64,000 nt of DNA from Bacteroidota bacterium (GCA_016717725.1 JADKFA010000002.1:186001-250000), one strand, 5' to 3'. Numbered from the stretch's first letter, positions 37,577-47,218 are shown. Translations and numbers: made by a program. The notes: generated by a model from the letters alone, not told the origin.

Positions 37577-38821
37577 TTAACCTAATGCGTGCACCACCAA
37601 CCCGCTTCTCAACTTCGGTTCAAACCATGTTGTTTTCGGCGGCATAATCTGATTGGTATCTGCAATATCAATCAATTGTTTCATGGTAACTGGATATAAT
37701 GCAAATGCAATTTTCATATCGCCGGAATCAACCCTCGACTTCAATTCTCCTAACCCTCTGAGTCCACCTACAAAATCAATGCGCTTGTCTTTACGTAAGT
37801 CGACGATATTAAAGATAGGTTCCAATACTTTTTTAGAAAGTATAGTTACATCCAGTACACCAATCACGTCGTTGTCATCATACGTTCCTGCTTTTGCTTG
37901 TAGTGCATACCATTTTCCATCCAGGTACATACTGAACTCATGCAGTTTCGCTGGACGAAATTCTGAAGTTCCTTTTTCTGTGATTTCGAAATTTTCTTTT
38001 AATTTTTCAAGGATGTCACTTGCCGAATGCCCATTCAAATCTTTGATGACACGATTGTAATCCATGATATGCAATTGATTGTCGGGGAAATGTACAGCTA
38101 GGAAAAAATTATAGCTTTCCTGTCCCGTGTGATTTGGATTTAATTTACGAAGTTCTTGTCCAACTAAAGCAGCTGCCGCCGTACGATGATGCCCATCTGC
38201 AACATACGTATTCGGAACTTTTGCAAATAAGGTGATGATATCATTAACTGTTTTAGCATCACTGATCACCCAAAAAGTATGACCAATTCCATCATCGGTA
38301 ATCATGTCGTAAGCAGGAGTTGCTTTTATTACTTCGGCAACAATCGCATCAAGTGCTGCAACATGTGGATAAGCGAAAAATACAGGTTCTGCATTCATGT
38401 TTCCAACACGAACATGGTTTTTGCGATCTTCTTCTTTGTCGGGACGTGTGAGCTCATGTTTTTTGATAACATCATTCAAATAATCGTCAACAGATGCGCA
38501 ACCCACAATACCATATTGTGTGCGACCATTCATCGTTTGACTATAAATGTATAAACAATCGGTTTCGTCTTGTTTAAAAACTCCATCAGCGCGCATGGCA
38601 GCGAAGTTGTCACGACCTTTTTCATAAATTTCTGGAGAATAAACATTGTATCCATCGGGAAAATCTATTTCTGGTTTGATGACGTGGTAAAATGAAATTT
38701 TATCACCATTCGCTTCTATTCTTGCTTCTTTTTCATTGAGTACATCGTACGGACGACATGCAACGCGCTTCACTAATTCTTGAACGGGACGAATTCCTTT
38801 AAATGCTTTTAACTGGGCCAT
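37577..38821 (-). CDS. DUF1015 family protein in the serine operon
   Basis: The 414-residue protein matches DUF1015: FKGIRPVQELVKRVACRPYDV at the start, KKHELTRPDKEEDRKNH near 120, YVADGHHRTAAA near 206-217 and YNFFLAVHFPDNQLHIMDYNRV. The DGHHR motif is like that of ParB/sulfiredoxin-fold serine kinases (SerK, SbnI), which is a suggestive link rather than proof. It is the third gene of a serC-serA-DUF1015 group, 39 bp after serA, so a role in serine synthesis (phosphoserine handling or control) is inferred. No membrane segment or signal peptide. Confidence 0.88.
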   Translation of the reverse strand: MAQLKAFKGIRPVQELVKRVACRPYDVLNEKEARIEANGDKISFYHVIKPEIDFPDGYNVYSPEIYEKGRDNFAAMRADGVFKQDETDCLYIYSQTMNGRTQYGIVGCASVDDYLNDVIKKHELTRPDKEEDRKNHVRVGNMNAEPVFFAYPHVAALDAIVAEVIKATPAYDMITDDGIGHTFWVISDAKTVNDIITLFAKVPNTYVADGHHRTAAAALVGQELRKLNPNHTGQESYNFFLAVHFPDNQLHIMDYNRVIKDLNGHSASDILEKLKENFEITEKGTSEFRPAKLHEFSMYLDGKWYALQAKAGTYDDNDVIGVLDVTILSKKVLEPIFNIVDLRKDKRIDFVGGLRGLGELKSRVDSGDMKIAFALYPVTMKQLIDIADTNQIMPPKTTWFEPKLRSGLVVHALG

Positions 38822-38860
38822 GTTTTATTTTTATGTAGAGAATTAATAATTTTTTTAATG

Positions 38861-39829
38861 TTAACTTGTAAAATGCGCAACAATTTTTTGTGCAATTTCA
38901 ATTCCAATACGCTCTTGCGCTTCGGGTGTTGATCCTCCAATATGTGGACTCAAGGAAACGCGAGGATGTTGACGTAATTCTTCACGGATAAGTGGTTCGT
39001 TTTCGAAGACATCTAATCCCGCTGCAGCTACTTTTCTAGAGTTCAAGGCTTCCAATAAATCCAATTCATTCACTGCTCCACCACGAGCCGTGTTCACTAA
39101 GTAAACACCATTTTTCATTTGCTCTAGTTCTCTTTTGCCAATGATGGCAGGAGCCCCTTTTGGAAACGGAACATGCAAGGTGATGAAATCGCTTTCTGCT
39201 AATAATTTTTCGAATGGAACACATTTCATTGTTAAAACCATTTTCGCATCGGTCACCGTTCTGAAAATATCAATTTCAATTTTTACATCTTGTGCTCTTA
39301 ACTTGAATGGAAGAATATGCATTCCTAATCCAATGCCCATTCGTGCTACAGCCTGACCTATATTTCCAAAACCAATAATGCCTAATGTTTTTCCTTTTAA
39401 CTCAATTCCTGAAGAGTAAACTTTCTTTAATTCGTTGAATCGTTCTTTGGTTGTTGCTGAAGTCATCTCTCTATTGCTTTGGTGTAAACAACGAGCCATG
39501 GTAAAAAAATGTGCGAATACCAGCTCTGCTACGCTCTCAGAAGATGCTTCGGGAGTATTGATTACTTTAAGTCCTTTGTCGCGCGCATACGCAACATCAA
39601 TATTGTCCATGCCTACACCAGCGCGACCAATCAATTTTAAATTCGGACAAGCATCAATCAACTCTTTCCTAACGGTGGTGGCACTACGAACAAGGATACC
39701 ATCAAAATTGTTTAAAGAATTCATTAAATCTTCCTGAGCAATCTTCGTCGTCTCCACCTCAATGCCGGCAGCTTCAAGAATTTGTTTACCGGATTTATCG
39801 ATCCCGTCGTTCGCTAGAATTTTTGGCAT
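38861..39829 (-). CDS. serA: D-3-phosphoglycerate dehydrogenase, short form
   Basis: The 322-residue 2-hydroxyacid dehydrogenase has GILVRSATTV, the NAD motif LGIIGFGNIGQAVARM, catalytic Arg in VNTARGGAVNE, Glu in DVFENEPL and His in SPHIGGSTPEAQ. It oxidises 3-phosphoglycerate to 3-phosphohydroxypyruvate. It ends right after the catalytic core, so it lacks the C-terminal ACT domain of E. coli SerA and is probably not feedback-inhibited by serine through that route. It lies 42 bp downstream of serC. Confidence 0.93.
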   Translation of the reverse strand: MPKILANDGIDKSGKQILEAAGIEVETTKIAQEDLMNSLNNFDGILVRSATTVRKELIDACPNLKLIGRAGVGMDNIDVAYARDKGLKVINTPEASSESVAELVFAHFFTMARCLHQSNREMTSATTKERFNELKKVYSSGIELKGKTLGIIGFGNIGQAVARMGIGLGMHILPFKLRAQDVKIEIDIFRTVTDAKMVLTMKCVPFEKLLAESDFITLHVPFPKGAPAIIGKRELEQMKNGVYLVNTARGGAVNELDLLEALNSRKVAAAGLDVFENEPLIREELRQHPRVSLSPHIGGSTPEAQERIGIEIAQKIVAHFTS

Positions 39830-39871
39830 AGTATGATGTTAGGAGGTAATAGAGAAAGAGAAATTATTTTG

Positions 39872-40936
39872 TTACGCCGTTTTCATTGCGAAATCTTTCA
39901 TCAAATCGGTCAATGCTTTTACGCTTTCCAACGGAAGTGCATTGTACATCGATGCACGGAATCCACCCACCGAGCGGTGACCTTTGATGCCAATGATGCC
40001 TTGTGCCTTCGCTTGCTTCATAAATACTTCGTCGAGGGCTGGATTGTTCAATAAGAAACAAGCATTCATACGAGAGCGATCTTCCACTGCACACGTTCCT
40101 TTGAAAAGTGGATTAGTATCCACTTCATTATAGAATAACTCTGCTTTTTGTTTATTGATTTTTTCAATAGCAGCTACTCCGCCAATCGACTTCAACCATT
40201 CCAACGTTGCCATGCAAACATAAATTGAGAATACAGGAGGCGTGTTGTACATCGATCCACCTTCAATATGGGTTGCATAACGCATCATGGTTGGAACCAC
40301 GCGTTTCACTTCTTTCAAAATATCATTCTTGATGATAACGAGAGTAACACCTGCAGGACCCATGTTTTTTTGTGCACCAGCATAAATCAAATCAAATTTT
40401 GAAACGTCAATAGGTCGACTAAAAATATCGCTCGACATATCACAAATTAATGGAATGGGACTATTTGGAAAAGAAGCAAGTTGAGTTCCGTAGATGGTAT
40501 TATTCGACGTGATATGTAGATAATCGCAATCTGTTGGGATGGTATAATCTTTCGGAATGAAACTGTAGTTTTGATCTTTGGAAGAAGCAACAACATTTAT
40601 ATCTCCAAACAACTTTGCTTCCTTGATGGCTTTGTTCGCCCAAACACCAGTATCGATGTAAGCTGCTTTGGTATGCAATAAATTCATCGGCACCATGGCA
40701 AATTGAGTACTTGCACCTCCTTGTAAAAACAGGATAGAGTAATTGTCGGGAACACCTAACAATTCTTTTACAAGTGAAGTGGTATTTTCTAACACCTGTT
40801 CAAAATCCTTACTTCGGTGGGAGATTTCCAAAATGGACATCCCAATATTGTTAAAATCGAGTACTGCTGCTGCTGATTTTTGCAATGCGGATTCAGGCAA
40901 TACACCTGGACCAGCGCCTAAGTTGTGTTTTCTCAT
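39872..40936 (-). CDS. serC: Phosphoserine aminotransferase
   Basis: The 354-residue PLP enzyme begins HNLGAGPGVLPESALQK and has GMSILEISHRSKDFEQ, FLQGGASTQFAMVPMN, the PLP Lys in LIYAGAQKNMGPAGVT, and GHRSVGGFRASMYNALP near the end. It converts 3-phosphohydroxypyruvate and glutamate to phosphoserine and also serves pyridoxine synthesis. It is first in the serC-serA-DUF1015 group. No phosphoserine phosphatase is next to it. Confidence 0.96.
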   Translation of the reverse strand: MRKHNLGAGPGVLPESALQKSAAAVLDFNNIGMSILEISHRSKDFEQVLENTTSLVKELLGVPDNYSILFLQGGASTQFAMVPMNLLHTKAAYIDTGVWANKAIKEAKLFGDINVVASSKDQNYSFIPKDYTIPTDCDYLHITSNNTIYGTQLASFPNSPIPLICDMSSDIFSRPIDVSKFDLIYAGAQKNMGPAGVTLVIIKNDILKEVKRVVPTMMRYATHIEGGSMYNTPPVFSIYVCMATLEWLKSIGGVAAIEKINKQKAELFYNEVDTNPLFKGTCAVEDRSRMNACFLLNNPALDEVFMKQAKAQGIIGIKGHRSVGGFRASMYNALPLESVKALTDLMKDFAMKTA

Positions 40937-41035
40937 CTTTTATATAGCTGATTATGTTCTTTTTAAAGTGAACAGGTTACTGACCTCAAAGTAAGCAGGA
41001 ATTCGGCTAAATGACAAGAAAAAGAGGAGGGGAAT

Positions 41036-41884
41036 TTATTTATTACGCACATCAATATCACGCTGCAAAATCCAAAGCCCTTTTTCAAATTTTAGTCCAT
41101 CGTAACTCAGGTCAGGACCATACAATTGAAACATTCCTTTTGACTCGGGTCGAGGATCGGATGAACTGAGGTGATCCATCACAATCATCTTCTTGCTTTC
41201 GTTGTATTTCAAACTAGTGCTTACTTGAGCATTATATTCCAAAATCAAGCGTGTTTTTGCTTTTCCACCTGCTTTAATCACTGGGATTCCTAAATTAATT
41301 TTTGTTGGCGTTATGCTGATGGCTTCTGCCATTTTACGAGTGGTAAACATCGATTGCGGTGCCCATCCAAGGAGAAGAAAATAGTCCTTCTTATTATAGC
41401 GTTCAGCCATCACCGAATAATAAATGCATCCCATCCAAGTGCTTGAATCACCCTTTAAAAATTCTAACTCATCACGAACTAAATCTTTGTTTTGATGCAA
41501 TCTAGTGATGGTGGATGGATTTTTTGGATCCAATTGCGTGATGAGATACCCGAAATATTGAAATTCACTTCCATTTTTTTTAGAAACCATCCAGGTAATG
41601 GCTTTTACTTTTTTAGATGGATCCTGCGCTACCGATAAAGATTTCACCTGATAAAAACTCAAAGAAGAACCAGTTGGTGAAAAAAGTATACTGTCTAATA
41701 ATCTTGAAAACTCTTGATTTAATGAATCTTTTAGCCCATCTTCCTTAATCTTTAACACACTGTCACCCAAGAGAATTAGTCGGGAAATAGCAGGCTTAAA
41801 GGTTAAAGTGTCAGGTGTACAAAGACCTTGAAAGCCCATCAACAGGAAAAAAAAGAAGAATGCAATTCGGGGATTCATTTTCAT
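41036..41884 (-). CDS. Secreted protein of unknown function
   Basis: From ATG 41884 (chosen because it places a clear signal peptide, NPRIAFFFFFLLMGFQGLC, at the N-terminus) the protein has 282 residues. The mature part has SPTGSSLSFYQVKSLSVAQDPSKKVKAITW, FQYFGYLITQLDP, CIYYSVMAERYNKKDYFLLLGWAP and VMDHLSSSDPRPESKGMFQLYGPDLSYDGL. I recognise no named domain, though the pattern is common in Bacteroidota. It ends 98 bp from serC and faces the same way; a separate promoter is likely. Confidence 0.6.
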   Translation of the reverse strand: MKMNPRIAFFFFFLLMGFQGLCTPDTLTFKPAISRLILLGDSVLKIKEDGLKDSLNQEFSRLLDSILFSPTGSSLSFYQVKSLSVAQDPSKKVKAITWMVSKKNGSEFQYFGYLITQLDPKNPSTITRLHQNKDLVRDELEFLKGDSSTWMGCIYYSVMAERYNKKDYFLLLGWAPQSMFTTRKMAEAISITPTKINLGIPVIKAGGKAKTRLILEYNAQVSTSLKYNESKKMIVMDHLSSSDPRPESKGMFQLYGPDLSYDGLKFEKGLWILQRDIDVRNK

Positions 41885-41973
41885 CGAACGCAAATCTACT
41901 ATATTCATTGTTAAGTATTGGAAGTTACCGCTTTCAGGTTTAATGCAATGGGATGAGTTCCTTTCAAAATGAT

Positions 41974-42009
41974 GCAAAAAAAAACCCTGTAACTCGCGCT
42001 ACAGGGTTT
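41974..42009 (-). terminator. Terminator of the ferredoxin gene
   Basis: AAACCCTGTA (41982-41991) pairs with TACAGGGTTT (42000-42009) around an 8-base loop. On the minus strand it is followed by a T-run (41983-41976), 18 bp after the ferredoxin stop. Confidence 0.85.
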
Positions 42010-42026
42010 CAGTTATTTTGAATGCA

Positions 42027-42377
42027 TTAAGCTGCATGCATACTATCTTTTTTAGCCGTTAAGGTCTCTTGTGATTCACGGAAATCAGGATCATCTACGC
42101 AACAATCAACTGGACAAACAGCAGCGCACTGAGGCTCATCATGGAACCCAACGCACTCTGTACACTTGTCAGTTACAATGTAATAGATATCCATTGACTT
42201 AGGTTCTTGAGGAGCATCCGCATCGACAGATGTGCCATCTAATTTAGAAAATGATCCTTTCACACTAGTTCCATCAGAGAAGCGCCATTCAGCACCGCCT
42301 TCGTAGATGGCGTTATTTGGACATTCGGGCTCGCAAGCTCCACAATTGATACATTCGTCAGTAATTTTAATTGCCAT
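42027..42377 (-). CDS. 2[4Fe-4S] ferredoxin
   Basis: The 116-residue ferredoxin has one cluster motif CINCGACEPECPNN and a second, CTECVGFHDEPQCAAVCPVDCC, with the longer spacing of Allochromatium-type 2[4Fe-4S] ferredoxins. An insert of about 35 residues (SDGTSVKGSFSKLDGTSVDAD) between them and an acidic-basic tail are typical of Bacteroidota versions. It is a soluble low-potential electron carrier. It is monocistronic and divergent from the LuxC-type reductase gene (99 bp between starts). Confidence 0.93.
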   Translation of the reverse strand: MAIKITDECINCGACEPECPNNAIYEGGAEWRFSDGTSVKGSFSKLDGTSVDADAPQEPKSMDIYYIVTDKCTECVGFHDEPQCAAVCPVDCCVDDPDFRESQETLTAKKDSMHAA

Positions 42378-42476
42378 AGTGATTCAGTAAGTGTTTAAAG
42401 CAATATTTTTGCTATCTTATTTCAACACAAAAATAATCAGAAAAGTTTCATTTCCATAAAAACGCGCAAGAATTGT

Positions 42477-43508
42477 ATGAAAAAATATGAAAGAATAGAA
42501 AAGTTGAGTCTTTGGGGGCATGCATTGGGAGCTTTAGTGGATGAAATAGAATCGGCTGGAGATCATTCAGAAAATCCTTTGCAATATGTGATGAACCAAG
42601 CGAAAAATGCAAATGCATGGTTTACAACAGAAAATATTTTGAGATCGATGAAAGCACATGTTTCGTGGTTGGGAAAAGCGAATTTGGAAAGATGGGTGGC
42701 TAATTATCCAGCTTTGGACACCTCCAATGGGAACAAGAAAGTAGGAATTATTATGGCGGGAAATATTCCAGCAGTTGGTTTTCATGATTTATTGTCGGTG
42801 CTGATTAGTGGAAATTCACCCGTGATCAAATGTTCTTCCGATGATAAATTTATTTTGCCTTTTTATATAGAGATTTTACAAAAGATTTCGGCAGAATTGG
42901 CAGGAGTGATATCGGTTCAAGAGCGATTTACGGATATAGATGCCGTTATAGCCACAGGAAATAATAATAGTTCGAGGTATTTTGATTATTATTTTGGAAA
43001 GTATCCGCATATCATCCGAAAAAATAGAAATTCAGTGGCTATTTTGAAAGGAGATGAAACGGAAACTGATTTTATTAATTTAGGGGAGGATATATTTTCT
43101 TATTTTGGATTGGGGTGTCGGAATGTTTCGAAATTATATGTGCCGATGGGATATAATTTTAATTCATTTTTTAATGCGATGGAGAAGTACAGCGAATTGA
43201 TGAACCATAATAAATTTATGAATAATTACGATTATCATCGAGCATTGTATTTGTTAAATAGTGAACAGTTTTTAACGAATAATTTTTTGTTGCTGAGAGA
43301 AGCAGAACCTATAGCTACTCCCGTATCAGTGTTGCATTTTGATTATTATGAGGATGAGAAAAAATTGGAGGAAATGTTGAAATTAGAGGAGAAAAATATT
43401 CAATGTATAGTGGGAGGAAAGTATTTGCCTTTTGGAACATCGCAACAGCCAAGGTTGGATGAGTATGCTGATGGAGTAGATACATTGGAGTTTTTGATGG
43501 GGATTTAG
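42477..43508 (+). CDS. LuxC-type acyl-CoA reductase
   Basis: The 343-residue protein has the LuxC/acyl-CoA reductase core: VGIIMAGNIPAVGFHDLLSVLISG, IKCSSDDKFILPFY, VIATGNNNSSRYFDYYF, HIIRKNRNSVAIL and LGCRNVSKLYVP, where the Cys is the likely acyl-thioester residue. It would reduce fatty acyl-CoA to aldehyde with NADPH. No lux or wax-ester partners are nearby, so the use of the aldehyde is open. Its text is poor in C and rich in GGG/TTT codons near the 3' end. Confidence 0.85.
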   Translation: MKKYERIEKLSLWGHALGALVDEIESAGDHSENPLQYVMNQAKNANAWFTTENILRSMKAHVSWLGKANLERWVANYPALDTSNGNKKVGIIMAGNIPAVGFHDLLSVLISGNSPVIKCSSDDKFILPFYIEILQKISAELAGVISVQERFTDIDAVIATGNNNSSRYFDYYFGKYPHIIRKNRNSVAILKGDETETDFINLGEDIFSYFGLGCRNVSKLYVPMGYNFNSFFNAMEKYSELMNHNKFMNNYDYHRALYLLNSEQFLTNNFLLLREAEPIATPVSVLHFDYYEDEKKLEEMLKLEEKNIQCIVGGKYLPFGTSQQPRLDEYADGVDTLEFLMGI

Positions 43509-43717
43509 GGCAGTACAATGTTTTTTTGCCGCAGATTTGTTATGATTTAATTAAGATTTTTTATGATTGCTTTTAGTATCGTAAAAATCTTGATTCTGAT
43601 AATGTTTTTTTTGGAACGCTGATGACACGGATTAATCGGATGATCACGGATTTTTTTCATTAATTCATCCAAAAAGAAAACCTCATTTTCAAATCTTCAA
43701 ATTAAATCATTTTCAAA
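43509..43717. other. 209-bp gap with dispersed repeat text
   Basis: Contains TTAAGATTTTTTATGATT (also near 22978) at about 43549-43566 and GCTGATGACACGGATTAATCGGATGATCACGG at about 43619-43650, a wording I associate with Bacteroidota intergenic repeats. No gene is supported. Confidence 0.45.
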
Positions 43718-45204
43718 TCAATCCCGCTCAAACGCCCCGAGATCTGGTTGCGGTGTAACTCCATTAGGTCGGGGATTTCCGTTGATATCAATATTCATCG
43801 GTGGTATTGCCGACTGATTAACAAGCGAAAAATCACCTTTCTGCGTCGCGAATGCATTTGTATCTAAGGTTAAATCATTTTCGAAAGTATTTTAAATTGA
43901 GGATTGTTGTTGCGGTAAATGGTATTAAAATGACTTGAAGGGTCAGGGGTGGGTGTTGTGCCATCGGCTTTGATGATACAATTGCGAAATAGGTGATTAC
44001 TATCTGCGCCTGCCTTGAAATCTAATTCTAATTCGTTGTCGTTGTTGCCGTAGATAATGCAGTTTTTGAATTCCGCTTTCGTCATATCAACCAATACATC
44101 ATTTCCTGATTGATCCTCTGTGTAATTATTTAAATACATGACCGGCGTAGTTCTTTGACCATAATTCCAAAAGTTTCCGAAAGTGCAATGTGTAAAATCA
44201 TATTCGCCTCCGATGGTGAAGGCTGCGTTATAAAGTCCGCAGTTTGAAATCACATCGTTCCATCCATCTACCTTGAAATTACGAGCTAAAAGTCCTAGTC
44301 CGCTCATATTTCGGATATGCGTATTCGTTAGTTTAAGCGAGACCGGTAATGCAGGGTCAAAAAGTGTTTCTAACTGCAATCCGATAAAACCATTTTTTAT
44401 GATGGCGTAATCGATCTCGTGATTCCCTCCATCGTTTAACCAAATGCGATCCCATTGTCCGGGCTCCTCTTGTAAAGCTGTTTCACGTCTTAGCCCTTGA
44501 AACACAACTGGATTATCTTTTGTACCTTGTACTTTAAGCGTGCCGCTTTTGTAGACCCAGAGTCCGCCTGCATTACTAAAATGAATTTGCGTGCCTTCTG
44601 TAATAATGAGTGTGGTTGACGAATCTACCACTGCATATCCGCCATAAATCACATACGGTAATGTTTTATCCCAAGTAATTGTAGAATTTAGGTTTGTATC
44701 AATAATTACATAAGGAGGAAGGTTTGGACTTTCCTTCTTGGCGACAAAGAAATGGGCATTTTGTCCCCAAGCTACTAGGTCGATATCTTGAATATTACCA
44801 TTCGTTTCAAAAACGATCGAATCTTGAACCACATAGGGGAGAGATTGATTATTTGGATTCACTGTCACCTCCACAAATACCCAGATACTATCGCCACCTC
44901 TGATCTCAATATCGGAAAAGGAGGTGCCCGGAGTTCCATTTACATTAATGCGGAATAGGGAAGCGGCGCCGCTGGCAAGACGAATGCTCGAAATCTTTAA
45001 TACCTCATCATAAGGATTATAAACTCTAAAATTCTTGGTGACAGAGCCGATGCTAGCGAAAACGGTATCGAAAAGAATGGTGTCGGTAGAAAAATTTAAC
45101 TTTGCATTCGAGTCGGTAAGGAGTACATCCTTCTTACAAGAGTTAATTGAAATGATAGCTAATAATGTGATTATTAGCAGTTTTACGTTATTGAGGATCC
45201 GCAT
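43718..45204 (-). CDS. Parallel beta-helix lipoprotein, choice-of-anchor Q type (frame-broken)
   Basis: From ATG 45204 the protein is MRILNNVKLLIITLLAIISINSCKK, a lipoprotein signal with Cys lipidation. An Ig-like N-terminal part follows (FDTVFASIGSVTKNFRVYNPYDEVLKISSI), then a right-handed beta-helix (TQIHFSNAGGLWVYKSGTLKV, IDYAIIKNGFIGLQL, FKNCIIYGNNDNELEL). One A missing from an A-run near 43880 truncates the frame at 43870. Past it the frame continues through NIDINGNPRPNGVTPQPDLGAFE, the choice-of-anchor Q ending, to 43718, giving 496 codons. It is likely surface- or periplasm-facing, perhaps glycan-binding. No enzyme motif is visible. Confidence 0.75.
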
Positions 45205-45285
45205 TCTGGTACAAATATACACCTTGTAAATAATTGAGCGCGAAGGGTCGCGATTGAAATTTAACAGAAATTAATTTGAGTTATT

Positions 45286-45315
45286 GCCTAACTCGGAAAA
45301 ATACTTATCTTTGCC
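45286..45315 (+). promoter_or_regulatory. Full Bacteroidota promoter of rpmE2
   Basis: TTG at 45286-45288, a 19-bp spacer, then TATCTTTG at 45308-45315: an exact match to TTG-N19-TAnnTTTG. It lies 20 bp before the rpmE2 ATG and rules out the upstream start at 45276. Confidence 0.8.
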
Positions 45316-45335
45316 CCCCTATTACGATTATATCC

Positions 45336-45605
45336 ATGAAGAAAGAAATTCATCCAAAGAACTACCGATTTGTCATATTTAAAGACATCTCTACAGATTA
45401 TGCATTTATGACAAAATCTGCTATTGATTCAAAAGACACCATTACTTGGGAAGACGGTAAAGAGTACCCATTAGTAAAGCTTGAGATTTCACATATGAGT
45501 CATCCGTTTTATACCGGAAAGATGAAATTGGTAGATACCGCTGGTCGTGTTGATAAGTTCCGCACACGTTACCAAAAGGGTAAAAAGCCTGCTGGAGAAG
45601 AATAG
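45336..45605 (+). CDS. rpmE2: Ribosomal protein L31 type B
   Basis: Starting at ATG 45336 the protein is 89 residues: KKEIHPKNYRFVIFKDIST, followed by ITWEDGKEYPLVKLEISHMSHPFYTGKMKLVDTAGRV, with RFRTRYQ-like text (DKFRTRYQKGKK). It lacks the CxxC zinc residues, as type B L31 does. The 45276 start is rejected because the promoter covers it. A strong terminator follows. Confidence 0.96.
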   Translation: MKKEIHPKNYRFVIFKDISTDYAFMTKSAIDSKDTITWEDGKEYPLVKLEISHMSHPFYTGKMKLVDTAGRVDKFRTRYQKGKKPAGEE

Positions 45606-45629
45606 TTGAACACAAATCCCTTATATTGA

Positions 45630-45658
45630 AACCGTTCCGTTTGGGACGGTTTTTTTTT
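45630..45658 (+). terminator. Terminator of rpmE2
   Basis: ACCGTTCC (45631-45638) pairs with GGGACGGT (45643-45650, one G-T pair), loop GTTT, followed by eight T residues at 45651-45658. Confidence 0.88.
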
Positions 45659-45800
45659 GGACATGAATTTTTCCGTTGGTAAACACTTGTATTCGTTTAT
45701 TATTCGTTTATTTAAAAAATAATGTTTTTATTTGTTGGTGTCAAAATGATCGTATTACAATCATATCAAAAAGTTACCTAACAATCAAAAAAATAAACAC

Positions 45801-46819
45801 ATGGCAACAGAAGCCGCGGAAGCGAAAGAAAAAATGAAAGTCTTGCAAATGGCAATAGACAAGATTGAAAAGACCTATGGAAAGGGCACCATCATGCGGA
45901 TGGGAGATGAGGCAGTAGAAGTAATGGATGCTATTCAAACGGGATCTATCACTTTAGACAGTGCGTTGGGAATAGGCGGCTTTCCGAAAGGAAGAGTTAT
46001 TGAAATTTACGGACCTGAATCGTCTGGTAAAACTACATTGGCAATTCATGCTATTGCGAATGTGCAGAAGAATGGCGGTATCGCAGCATTCATTGATGCG
46101 GAACATGCATTCGATCGTTTCTATGCACAGAAATTAGGAGTAGACATCGAGAATTTATTGATCTCTCAACCTGATAATGGTGAGCAAGCATTAGAAATTA
46201 CAGAGAATTTAATTCGCTCAGGTGCGATTGATATAATCGTGATTGATTCTGTTGCGGCTTTAACACCAAAAGCAGAGATTGAAGGCGAGATGGGTGAGAG
46301 TAAGATGGGCTTACAAGCGCGTTTAATGTCACAAGCATTGCGTAAATTAACGGGTACGATTAGTCGTACTGGATGTTGCTGTATCTTCATTAACCAATTG
46401 CGTGAAAAAATTGGAGTGATGTTCGGTAATCCGGAAACAACAACGGGTGGTAACGCTTTGAAGTTTTATGCTTCGGTACGTTTAGATATTCGTCGTATCG
46501 GACAAATTAAAGACGGAGATGTTGTGGTTGGTAATCGTACGAAGGTAAAAGTGGTGAAGAATAAGTAGCACCACCTTTCCGTATTGCCGAGTTCTACCTC
46601 ATGTATGGAGAAGGAATTTCTAAGAATGGCGAAATCGTCGACTTAGGTGTTGAATACAATATATTGAAAAAAGCAGGATCGTGGTTCAGTTATGGTGATA
46701 CCAAAATTGGTCAAGGTCGCGACGCTGTAAAAAATATGCTTACCGACAATCCAGAAATGTGCGAAGAAATAGAAGCTAAAATCCGCGCTGCCATTGCGGA
46801 AAAAGCAAACGCACAGTAA
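45801..46819 (+). CDS. recA: Recombinase A (one-base frameshift)
   Basis: RecA with Walker A GPESSGKTTLAIH near residues 71-83, IDAEHAFDRFYAQKLGVD, IIVIDSVAALTPKAEIEGEMGE, FINQLREKIGVMFGNPETTTGGNALKFYAS and RTKVKVVKNK, which is followed at once by an in-frame TAG at 46566. Adding one G before that TAG restores VAPPFRIAEFYLMYGEGIS and the rest (GSWFSYGDTKIGQGRDAVK). The total becomes 1,020 bp, 340 codons, ending at 46819. RecA drives strand exchange and LexA cleavage. No LexA-like box was recognised upstream. Because recA is single-copy and rarely lost, the break is most likely a sequence error. Confidence 0.93.
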
Positions 46820-46892
46820 GGAGAGTTTGCTAAAATATTTATTCTGATTATGCGCTAGCATAATTAGAGTTTAATGATGTTTTGAATTGGAG

Positions 46893-46925
46893 AAGGGTGG
46901 TTCGAAAGAGCTGCCCTTTCTTTAT
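46893..46925 (+). terminator. Probable terminator of recA
   Basis: AAGGGTGG (46893-46900) pairs with CTGCCCTT (46911-46918) with two G-T pairs, followed by TCTTTAT. It lies about 75 bp after the recA stop. Confidence 0.55.
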
Positions 46926-47218
46926 GATGAATGCAATCGCGAAGCTTCGCGAGGCAAATTGGTAAGTTGTAAATTTGTAAGTTGATAATTGGGTAAATAA
47001 TTCGCTAATTTTTTTTCTCGGTGTCCTCTGTGAATACCTCCATGTCCTCCGTGTTTGAAGGTAGTCTTAAATTGGGTCGAAATTTAAATAGTTGAATGAG
47101 AAATTATTCTAATGAGAAAGATAATCCCCTTCGTTTACTATTAATCTTAACCTTGCGACCCTAGCGCCTCCCCGCGCCTGCCTGTCAGCAGGCAGGTTCC
47201 TTGCGGTTAATTTTTTGC
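46926..47218. other. Intergenic region with repeats between recA and the T9SS cargo gene
   Basis: No gene is supported. It contains GTGTCCTCTGTGAATACC / CATGTCCTCCGTG text at about 47019-47056. A hairpin CCTGCCTG-TCAG-CAGGCAGG lies at 47177-47196, within CTAGCGCCTC...TTGCGG dispersed-repeat text, right past the stop of the minus-strand gene, where it may end transcription. Confidence 0.5.

Noticed and set aside
46559..46600. Programmed frameshift or intein in recA
   Set aside because: No slippery heptamer or downstream pseudoknot was seen, no insertion is present, and the same kind of single-base break affects many unrelated genes here.
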